Below, piece after piece: positions 8,292-14,575 of a DNA stretch of 15,011 nucleotides. Under the pieces are notes generated by a model. It was not told the DNA's origin. It was given only the letters and a program-made list of their open reading frames with translations, and made no database searches. Source of the DNA: Planctomycetaceae bacterium (GTDB taxonomy: Bacteria > Planctomycetota > Planctomycetia > Pirellulales > Pirellulaceae); contig DNWZ01000170.1 in the NCBI GenBank assembly GCA_003506095.1, forward strand, positions 1 to 15,011, written 5' to 3'. Each line of letters starts with the position of its first letter. Within the stretch, counting starts at the first letter, position 1. The position numbers were made by a program, and so were the translations under genes.

Positions 8292-8315
8292 TCGTCAAAG
8301 TTCGAACTTTGACGA
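8292..8315. repeat. 24-bp perfect palindrome
   Basis: The half-site TCGTCAAAGTTC is followed directly by its reverse complement, giving 24 bp of perfect dyad symmetry with no spacer. It lies 11 bp before the terminator-like hairpin. It could be an operator for a dimeric regulator, a recombination site or a cruciform/RNA hairpin. I cannot assign a binding protein. Confidence 0.8.
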
Positions 8316-8326
8316 CCAAAAGACTT

Positions 8327-8364
8327 AACGCCCGGCGTCGAGAGATCGACCGCCGGGCGTTTTT
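8327..8364 (+). terminator. Rho-independent terminator-like hairpin
   Basis: A perfect 11-bp GC-rich stem (AACGCCCGGCG with CGCCGGGCGTT) closes a 13-nt loop and runs into a T-tract (TTTTT, 8360-8364), the standard intrinsic terminator layout for plus-strand transcription. No plus-strand protein gene ends just upstream, so the transcript it ends is unknown: an unannotated small RNA, a lost gene, or read-through protection upstream of the kinase operon. Confidence 0.75.
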
Positions 8365-8692
8365 CGTTTCTACCCAGTCTTTCGCGGGTTTTCTACGTTT
8401 TTCGCGGTTCGACGCCCCAAACCTCCGCGATCTCTGTTTGCAGAGAGATTTCCGTCTCTCGAACGCAACCTTCAAGGTTACGTCCGTCGGTGCGAAAAAT
8501 CGGTCCCGAACTCTCTGACTCTCTCTTTTCGGGGGCCTCCAGAGTTAACACGGAGTTCTCGTTCGGAGTTCGGATGAGAACGTATTCGAACCTTTGTTGC
8601 GTGATTCGCGGTCTATGGCTCTAATACCCCTCTGGCGACCATTGCAGGCTAGTTCTCATTGTGCTCGGCAGATGGCGGAAGTATTCAGGCGA

Positions 8693-8698
8693 TACAAT
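8693..8698 (+). promoter_or_regulatory. Possible -10 element for the kinase operon
   Basis: The hexamer TACAAT lies 64 bp before the kinase ATG and fits a sigma-70-type -10 box. The spacer-appropriate position upstream (about 8670) has no good -35 match, so this is only a candidate. Confidence 0.25.
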
Positions 8699-8761
8699 AA
8701 TTGGTTTGGTTATGGGTAAATGGTCAGTGCGAGCACTTGAAATGCAGTTCGGTAGACACAG

Positions 8762-10108
8762 ATGTTAATGACGGATGATCTAGCTCAGCGAATTGCGAAC
8801 GATTTCAAAGGCCAAAAGCTAGACGGTTACACCATTGAGGGCCTCCATGCCAAAGGCGGTACAAGCGTAGTCCTGGTTGGTTCAAATGGCCACAAACAAG
8901 CTGCCATCAAAATCTACGCACAAGAGCTGTTCCAGAAATCTGATGCCGAGAAGGAGCGGATCGAACGGCAGGTCGAGAAACGGCACCTGATTCACCCCAA
9001 TCTTGTAAAAACGTATTGCGCGGGCGTGCACTTAGGCTATCACTATTTGACGATGGAGTTTGTCGAAGCCCCAACATTAGAAGAGGTTGTCCAAGATTTG
9101 CCGCGTGAGAAGATTCGTACGGTAATTCAGCAGATAGCTGCGGCCGCACTCTTCATGCACGCAGATATGCAACAGGTACATAGAGACATCAAGCCTGCCA
9201 ACGTTGCCGTCAGATTAGAAGATTTTAATGTTACGCTCCTCGATCTAGGTCTGGTTCGTCCCGTAAGTGGTGCGACAATCACCGATCAAGGCTCCGTCCA
9301 TATCAGAGGCACGAAAGAATATGCTCCACCTGAACTACTGGACAACTTGGTGCAATTAGATGAACAAGGCTGGCTTGCCGTAACTTTCTATCAACTAGGC
9401 GCAACGCTTTATGAGATGCTAACGTTGAAGCCCCCATTTGCGGAGCTTCAAGGCGATGCATTACTAAGAGCCATTCGTGAAGTTCCACCAAACATCGACT
9501 TTACCGATGCACCAGCGGATCTCGTTAAGCTCTCCCTTGATTGTATGCATAAGGACCCACGTCAACGACTTTCCCTCGTGAACTGGGAGCGATTCCTTAA
9601 CACTCCGATTGTTGGTGATCAGCTGTCACAGCTAGAAGAGCTTTTAGGAGCTTTGCATAGAACAGACACCACAATATTGAACTTTCCAAAGGGAGCTGAG
9701 TTGCAACACCGTCTAAAACGGACGTTCACAGAGCTTGCGCATGAAGTCGAGCTAGCTATTCGGTCCTTCATGTCAGGGAAGGAACTGGTGTTCCCCAACT
9801 ACACGATCGCACGACGTGAAGACTTGGAATCGGATACAACGTCGATTTTAGTGGTCGAAATTGAGTATGGAGCACCTCAAAAACCAATATCAGTATGTTC
9901 CGTTATATCGACAGAAATCACTGACGCAAGTTCAAGGTCTTGTGTTTGCTCCTTGTCCACCTCCGTCGGTCAACCCCTATCGCGAACCGACAAACGGCAA
10001 TTCAGATCCTTCTACGAAGGCGTTTTTGTCCTAGAGCAATTCTCGCTTTCTGTGCGAGAAGAATTGGCGAGGGACTTAATGCAAATATTGAGGCATACCA
10101 ATGAATAA
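8762..10108 (+). CDS. Hanks-type serine/threonine protein kinase with unknown C-terminal domain
   Basis: This 448-residue cytoplasmic protein phosphorylates Ser/Thr residues. The kinase domain spans about residues 20-280 and has the full catalytic set: a glycine loop variant (A-K-G-G-T-S-V-V-L, 30-38), Lys50 (A-A-I-K), a C-helix glutamate (E68 or E72), H-R-D-I-K-P-A-N (140-147, catalytic D142), D-L-G in place of D-F-G (161-163), the A-P-P-E motif (188-191) and a late Arg (P-R-Q-R-L, 266-270). It should be active. There is no transmembrane segment and no PASTA repeat, unlike housekeeping kinases of the PknB type. Residues about 281-448 are an alpha/beta domain I do not recognise. The start codon lacks a clear ribosome site; a second ATG lies two codons in. 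It is the first gene of a four-gene operon and overlaps the SF1 gene by 8 nt. Confidence 0.92.
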   Translation: MLMTDDLAQRIANDFKGQKLDGYTIEGLHAKGGTSVVLVGSNGHKQAAIKIYAQELFQKSDAEKERIERQVEKRHLIHPNLVKTYCAGVHLGYHYLTMEFVEAPTLEEVVQDLPREKIRTVIQQIAAAALFMHADMQQVHRDIKPANVAVRLEDFNVTLLDLGLVRPVSGATITDQGSVHIRGTKEYAPPELLDNLVQLDEQGWLAVTFYQLGATLYEMLTLKPPFAELQGDALLRAIREVPPNIDFTDAPADLVKLSLDCMHKDPRQRLSLVNWERFLNTPIVGDQLSQLEELLGALHRTDTTILNFPKGAELQHRLKRTFTELAHEVELAIRSFMSGKELVFPNYTIARREDLESDTTSILVVEIEYGAPQKPISVCSVISTEITDASSRSCVCSLSTSVGQPLSRTDKRQFRSFYEGVFVLEQFSLSVREELARDLMQILRHTNE

Positions 10109-11249
10109 TGAGTGGTGGCTCAACTTAACTAAGCTAGATTCTGAGCAAGGCGGGATACTCAACTTACCGCTGGACCAGGACCATTTGATACTTGGACCGC
10201 CCGGTAGTGGGAAGACAAATCTACTGCTACTGCGTGCCAACTACGTCTCAAAAGTTACGCCCAATATTCTCGTCGTAGTGCTTGGAAGAACGCTGCGTGA
10301 GTTTCTTGCTCGTGGGTCCGATCAATACAATTTTGATGTCGAGAAGTTGAAGACAAGTTCGAAATGCTTTTATGATCTTCTTAGAGAGTATGGGCACACA
10401 GCCCCCGACGTCAATGTCCCTTTCGATCAAGTTAGGCGCGAACTCGTTGAGAGAGCACGCGCACTACGAGCAAGCCTGGATTATCCACCTTATGATGCGA
10501 TATTCCTGGATGAGGCACAAGACTTTCTGCCCGAGGAAATCGACGTGTTTCGAAGCTTATCGAACCGTATCTTTGCAGTTGCGGATTCAAGGCAACAGCT
10601 TTACACGGGCGGTTCAGGCGTTTCAAGTTTGCAATCGGCATGTGCAGTTCATCGACTTCGTTACCACTATCGAAACGGAGTTCAGATTTGCCGAATAGCA
10701 GATTCAATTGGCAAAGGAATGGCTTCCTATGAAAGGACGCTTCCCACCTGCAGATATCCCGAGGGTAGCTTACCAAGTTTTTTCGAATGGAAAGAATTAG
10801 ATTTCGATGGGCAAGTTGCAACCATAGTGAAACAGCTTCAAATTCAAACTAAAGCATTTCCGGGTGAAATGCTCGCAGTAATTTGCCCTCGAAATTCCGA
10901 CGTCGATCGCATGGGTGACGCGTTGTCGAAGACGGCACTTGCGGAGATGGTTGTTAAACAATCGTCGGCTGACGGTTACTCAACGTTCGACGTGAAGGTT
11001 CCAATTTGCCTAACCACGATGCATGGTTGTAAAGGACTTGAATTTCGAGCGGTACACGGTGCGATGATGGATTCTCTAAAGCGATTTCCCCTGCAGCGCA
11101 ACCTAATTTTCACCCTTGCAACTCGTGCCAAGACGTCATTGGCGATCTATGGCGATCCCATACCACCATTCGTGAAGAGTGCCATTCTGTCAGTCTCGCC
11201 ACCAGAAACTCTGCCCTCAATCAATCTGGCTTTTGGGGGTGACGAATAA
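10101..11249 (+). CDS. Compact superfamily-1 (UvrD/Rep-like) helicase or NTPase
   Basis: This 382-residue protein has the SF1 motif order: Walker A G-P-P-G-S-G-K-T (32-39), motif Ia-like V-V-L-G-R-T (59-64), Walker B F-L-D-E-A-Q-D (135-141), motif III A-D-S-R-Q-Q-L-Y (161-168), a motif IV-like Y-H-Y-R-N (189-193), motif V T-T-M-H-G-C-K-G-L-E-F (305-315) and motif VI-like F-T-L-A-T-R-A-K (337-344). It should hydrolyse ATP and may move on or unwind nucleic acid. At under 400 residues it is far shorter than UvrD or Rep (about 650-720) and seems to lack the 1B and 2B subdomains, so it may be a switch or loader and not a processive helicase. ATG 10101 has GAGG 7 nt upstream, inside the kinase gene. 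The stop overlaps the next start as TAATG, implying translational coupling. Confidence 0.9.
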   Translation: MNNEWWLNLTKLDSEQGGILNLPLDQDHLILGPPGSGKTNLLLLRANYVSKVTPNILVVVLGRTLREFLARGSDQYNFDVEKLKTSSKCFYDLLREYGHTAPDVNVPFDQVRRELVERARALRASLDYPPYDAIFLDEAQDFLPEEIDVFRSLSNRIFAVADSRQQLYTGGSGVSSLQSACAVHRLRYHYRNGVQICRIADSIGKGMASYERTLPTCRYPEGSLPSFFEWKELDFDGQVATIVKQLQIQTKAFPGEMLAVICPRNSDVDRMGDALSKTALAEMVVKQSSADGYSTFDVKVPICLTTMHGCKGLEFRAVHGAMMDSLKRFPLQRNLIFTLATRAKTSLAIYGDPIPPFVKSAILSVSPPETLPSINLAFGGDE

Positions 11250-12538
11250 TGATCATAGTTAGTGGCGAGCGCAACATATTGCTGAGACTGTTTTCGCGGC
11301 AACTCACTCCGGCCGCTCACGGGCGAGTTATCGATTCAGCCAAAGAGATACCACACGAAGAAGTTGTTGCAATTTATCATGATGTGGATAACTCGCAATC
11401 TTTTCCTGATACTTTGATAATTGAAACTCCCAATATCCAAGAGTTTTTTGCCTGGTCGAGTACTTACTTACCTCAGTGGTCACCACTTTCATCAAACATT
11501 CGCATCCTCTCGCGAGATCAAATCGACAGGCTAGAAAGAACTCGCCAAACGGCAATTCCACAACGCTTCTTGCGAGGACTCTTTTGCCTTACGGTCGGTG
11601 AACTATTTTACGAATGGCGCATGGCCAAAGGACAAGCTTCGCCTAGCTTGTTGTCTCTCAGGAGCACGTTTGGCTACGCTGCAACCAATGCACTCCTTCT
11701 GGGTGAGTATTGCCTCAATAACCTACTTGCTAGATGGTCAAGAACTCAGCATCTTCTTCAGTTAAACCCGCGCCGAATGAACTCAAATACGCTGAAGAAT
11801 ATCTGGTCGCCATTTTTTTTGATGGCAGAATCAGCTTCTTTAGAGAAGGCTATGTCAGTGGAGGCGATTGCGGCTGCAATTTCTGAGGGCTCGCAAGGCA
11901 AACTGTTTGATGACAGGGCGTTTGGTGATTTAGTAAATCCAAGAGGCCGTCGTGAGGATTTCGTTGTTGAGCTCGAGAGGTTTATCCGCACAACAAGATT
12001 CGACAATCCAGTTGATTGCTTCTGGGCCGCTACCGTAGCTTCGAAAATGTCGTCTGCACCTCTTACGCACTTTGATGTCCTCGGTGACATGACGAACTCA
12101 GAGCCTCGTATTTTGCTTTGGTATGCCTTTCTTAGCGGCATGCTTGCCAATGAGCCAGCCTCCAAAGTAATTGAGCGACTTCTATTTCAGTTGGAGGGTG
12201 ACCTGCGGTCTCAGCTTAGATTAAAGCCGGACATTACTCTTGATGAACTAGAAGTCATTATGAAGCCAGACTCTCAAATTCCAGAGTGGGTGGGGATTGG
12301 CGCTCGCTTTGTTAATGTTGAAATAGAGCCGGGAGTTTGCTCTTCTTTTCGATTACGTGCTCCCACCACAGAGCATAGCGGCCTGCCCTTAGCAACCATA
12401 GACGATAAGCGTCTATTCGAACAATTGCTTACTCAACTCCGTGATGTCTTTGAAAGAAAGGCAGCGACTCCCACGACTTCCTCTACCAACGACATCAACC
12501 CTCGAACGTCAAAGACAAGCCGAAAGAAGAAAAATTGA
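11249..12538 (+). CDS. Unrecognised operon protein, 429 residues
   Basis: I do not recognise a family. The start M-I-I-V-S-G-E-R-N-I-L-L-R-L looks like a short strand and helix. Residues about 90-400 appear largely helical, with leucine/alanine-rich amphipathic stretches, a W-S-P-F-F-L-M-A-E-S segment around 186-195 and no evident Walker, nuclease or zinc motif. The last 28 or so residues are Thr/Ser- and Lys-rich and probably disordered, ending R-K-K-K-N, which could bind nucleic acid. There is no signal peptide or clear transmembrane helix. Its start shares one base with the SF1 stop (TAATG) with GGGGGT 8 nt upstream, and its stop overlaps the next start, so it is made together with the SF1 and phosphorylase proteins. 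An adaptor or sensor partner for the SF1 NTPase is one possibility, by position only. Confidence 0.85.
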   Translation: MIIVSGERNILLRLFSRQLTPAAHGRVIDSAKEIPHEEVVAIYHDVDNSQSFPDTLIIETPNIQEFFAWSSTYLPQWSPLSSNIRILSRDQIDRLERTRQTAIPQRFLRGLFCLTVGELFYEWRMAKGQASPSLLSLRSTFGYAATNALLLGEYCLNNLLARWSRTQHLLQLNPRRMNSNTLKNIWSPFFLMAESASLEKAMSVEAIAAAISEGSQGKLFDDRAFGDLVNPRGRREDFVVELERFIRTTRFDNPVDCFWAATVASKMSSAPLTHFDVLGDMTNSEPRILLWYAFLSGMLANEPASKVIERLLFQLEGDLRSQLRLKPDITLDELEVIMKPDSQIPEWVGIGARFVNVEIEPGVCSSFRLRAPTTEHSGLPLATIDDKRLFEQLLTQLRDVFERKAATPTTSSTNDINPRTSKTSRKKKN

Positions 12539-13428
12539 AGGCGACAGTAGTAGTCATTGCGAACAAATGGTGGGAGGTTACGCCTTTGATGGCTGTCTTG
12601 CAGCACTGCAGGAGCATAAAGCCTGAATTCTCTGCTTGTCCCTTTGTTTTTAACGTTCTAGATTATACGCCACCGCATGCGGCCACTAAGGAGAAGCCCC
12701 GATTGCGGCTTCAGTTCGACAGCACCAGAATCGATGTGTGGTGTATAGAGGATTTGATTCCTGAAGGTAGGGACACTTCGTATACCGCAGAAAAGCTTAC
12801 TGCAATTCAGCTTCTGAAAGAGCGACATATAGATCCCGGCAGTCTAGTAATCGCTTTTGGTACGGCAGCGAGTCCTAACGCAGACTTTGCGGGAAGTGTT
12901 GTCGTTGGCTGCAAGGTCTTTGTCACGGACGCAAAAGAGGACGACAAAGGTTCTCCCACAGCGTCGATTTCCGATAAGCTGAATAGCATAATCGGCTCGT
13001 CGTCGGGTGAGATTTTGATAGGTTCAATTAATCAAGAACGCATCAACGATGCGGAGCTGAGGTTTTTAAGTGCGAGAAACGGTGCGGCGGTAGTTCCGAA
13101 GCTCTTCGCGAGCCCCACAAGCGTTTCCGTTGGAGTAGTGAATGTTTCGAATAACAAAGAATACAAGAAATGGGATAGTGCTGCACTAGAGCGATTCGCG
13201 GTTGTGGCGGGCGGATCATATACATTATCCATGGATACGACACTCGGGCTCGTGAGACTTAGCCTCAACAATCCATTTTTATTCATTGCGGGGATTGCCA
13301 ATCGAGTCGGATTTTTTAACGAAGAGGTTGGTAATCGCAAATATTCTCAGAACTTCGCCGCAGTTCACAACGCTGCAATTTGTCTCGCATGGCTCCTGCC
13401 GGGTTTCTGCGATAACACGAACGATTGA
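12535..13428 (+). CDS. Divergent nucleoside phosphorylase-fold (PNP/MTAN superfamily) protein
   Basis: This 297-residue protein resembles the phosphorylase superfamily, which cleaves the N-glycosidic bond of nucleosides. Strand one is A-T-V-V-V-I-A-N (3-10). L-V-I-A-F-G-T-A-A-S (104-113) corresponds to the phosphate/ribose loop strand and is followed by G-S-V-V-V-G-C-K-V-F-V-T-D (120-132). S-M-D-T-T-L-G-L-V-R (232-241) occupies the place of the usual M-E-x-E/G-A-A motif. F-L-F-I-A-G-I-A-N-R-V-G (248-259) matches the I-S-D loop with Asn for Asp, and N-F-A-A-V-H-N-A-A (273-281) matches the final helix. The start is TTG, nested in the previous stop (TTGA). An internal ATG at codon 19 would delete strand one, so TTG is preferred. 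Free-standing or fused phosphorylase domains recur as effectors in bacterial conflict systems. The catalytic state and substrate cannot be decided by eye. Confidence 0.75.
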   Translation: MKATVVVIANKWWEVTPLMAVLQHCRSIKPEFSACPFVFNVLDYTPPHAATKEKPRLRLQFDSTRIDVWCIEDLIPEGRDTSYTAEKLTAIQLLKERHIDPGSLVIAFGTAASPNADFAGSVVVGCKVFVTDAKEDDKGSPTASISDKLNSIIGSSSGEILIGSINQERINDAELRFLSARNGAAVVPKLFASPTSVSVGVVNVSNNKEYKKWDSAALERFAVVAGGSYTLSMDTTLGLVRLSLNNPFLFIAGIANRVGFFNEEVGNRKYSQNFAAVHNAAICLAWLLPGFCDNTND

Positions 13429-13439
13429 AAAATTGTCTA

Positions 13440-14492
13440 TCAACGATCACCCACGTAATTCCACTTTTCGGGATCGTTTCGATCGATTTCGAAGTCATCC
13501 CATTTGAAGCGATTGGCGTCTGAGATCTTCGCAAGCATACCTACGACCTTCTCCCAATCGGGGCTTGAGTCCGCATTGTCCCAAATCAAGAGGTTCGAGT
13601 TTAAGGTAACTGCCAAAATACGCAGCAGAACACTCGTGTTAGCCCCGTTATCCAGAGGGATTGGCCGCTCGGCAAGATGCTGAATCGAAATCTTCGTCGC
13701 GCCTGTTCGGTGTATTCGATGAGGGACGAAACGCTCAAACTGTGGATGTACATCCACTGCTTGATCACCAGGCAGCGAGCGAAGCTGATGCGGTACACTG
13801 CTGGCCGTTCCTTCAAAAAAGACCTTCGCTAGTTGCTCGAAGGCCCAGATGAATGCAGTCACATGACAATGCAATGACAAAACAAATGGAATATATCCTG
13901 GTTCGCAATCTCGACTGTCCCTTTCAATTGAAAGTACGTAAACGAAATCATCGTACGGTGTTGTAACACAAGCGTGGCCGAATGCATATGAAACAAGCTG
14001 ATTAAACTGATCGCTAAACTTCTCAAATACCTCTGTGTCAATTCCTTTCTTGTCGTTTTGAGTCGGAAGTCGAATAGGGGCTTCGTAAGTCGCAATCTTA
14101 CTTAGCTGCAAAGACTGCCAATTGAGCTTTTCAGTTCGCTCGGGTGGCAACGCGAGTTCATCTCGCGCTCGCCTCTCTGCTTCTCCTTTCAGCCTCAATA
14201 GTTCTTGGACAGGAAATCGAACTTCGTCATCGTCTATCAGTTTTGCACATCCCGTGCACAACCAGATGCCATTCTCGATCGATCTGCGCTGCTCTTTCGT
14301 TTGGCTAGCATCGAAGCGGGGTCCGCCAGGCGACGCAGCACAAATGTGTGCTGCAACTCCAATCATCACTCTGCCGTCGGCTTCCGTCGCGGGGCCAGCG
14401 GTTGGTGACTTACAACGTGAACACCGCATGCATACCCGAGCTGCAAGCGTATCTTTGGTATCCTTGCTGAAATCATCCCGTCGATTTGGCAT
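13440..14492 (-). CDS. HNH-type endonuclease-like protein with unknown C-terminal domain
   Basis: This 350-residue protein starts with a zinc-finger HNH-like module. C21/C24/C27 lie in V-C-M-R-C-S-R-C, followed by A-A-H-I-C-A-A-S-P-G-G-P-R-F (47-60), R-S-I-E-N-G-I-W-L-C (70-79) and G-C-A-K-L-I-D-D-D (81-89), then L-L-R-L-K-G-E-A-E (98-106). This A-H-I ... N-G-I-W-L-C ... L-I-D pattern is a known HNH subfamily often found beside or fused to defence proteins. The usual C-terminal His is replaced in C-A-K, which this subfamily seems to tolerate. Residues about 120-350 have no motif I know. The gene is convergent with the phosphorylase-fold gene, 11 bp apart, and has no clear ribosome site. It could be an independent nuclease or an added effector. 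Confidence 0.8.
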   Translation of the reverse strand: MPNRRDDFSKDTKDTLAARVCMRCSRCKSPTAGPATEADGRVMIGVAAHICAASPGGPRFDASQTKEQRRSIENGIWLCTGCAKLIDDDEVRFPVQELLRLKGEAERRARDELALPPERTEKLNWQSLQLSKIATYEAPIRLPTQNDKKGIDTEVFEKFSDQFNQLVSYAFGHACVTTPYDDFVYVLSIERDSRDCEPGYIPFVLSLHCHVTAFIWAFEQLAKVFFEGTASSVPHQLRSLPGDQAVDVHPQFERFVPHRIHRTGATKISIQHLAERPIPLDNGANTSVLLRILAVTLNSNLLIWDNADSSPDWEKVVGMLAKISDANRFKWDDFEIDRNDPEKWNYVGDR

Positions 14493-14575
14493 AAGTGGAC
14501 ATTGCCCCGATTCTTTCCCGTTCCAATAGTCCCTTGAAAGCTAATGCACTTTCTAAGTTTTCTTCCGCACCCTAA

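Larger units (their letters stand above)
7514..8761. other. Long gene-free region between surface protein and kinase operon
   Basis: About 1.25 kb between divergent genes with no gene I can support. Short open frames (for example 7803-8093 plus, 8071-8226 plus and 8076-8258 minus) overlap on opposite strands, lack family motifs and have no ribosome sites. The region does contain a small hairpin with a GGGA loop (8035-8050), a 24-bp perfect palindrome (8292-8315), a terminator-like hairpin (8327-8364) and several short dyads (8431-8446, 8443-8460, 8467-8479). The promoters of both flanking transcription units must lie here. The structured block around 8290-8480 could come from a small RNA or an island junction. 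No tRNA is seen. Confidence 0.5.

Noticed and set aside
8294..8320. Possible tRNA 3' end (GTTCGAA followed by CGACCA)
   Set aside because: The T-stem does not pair in canonical register, the acceptor stem would be too short and no D or anticodon arm is found upstream. The sequence is explained by the palindrome.
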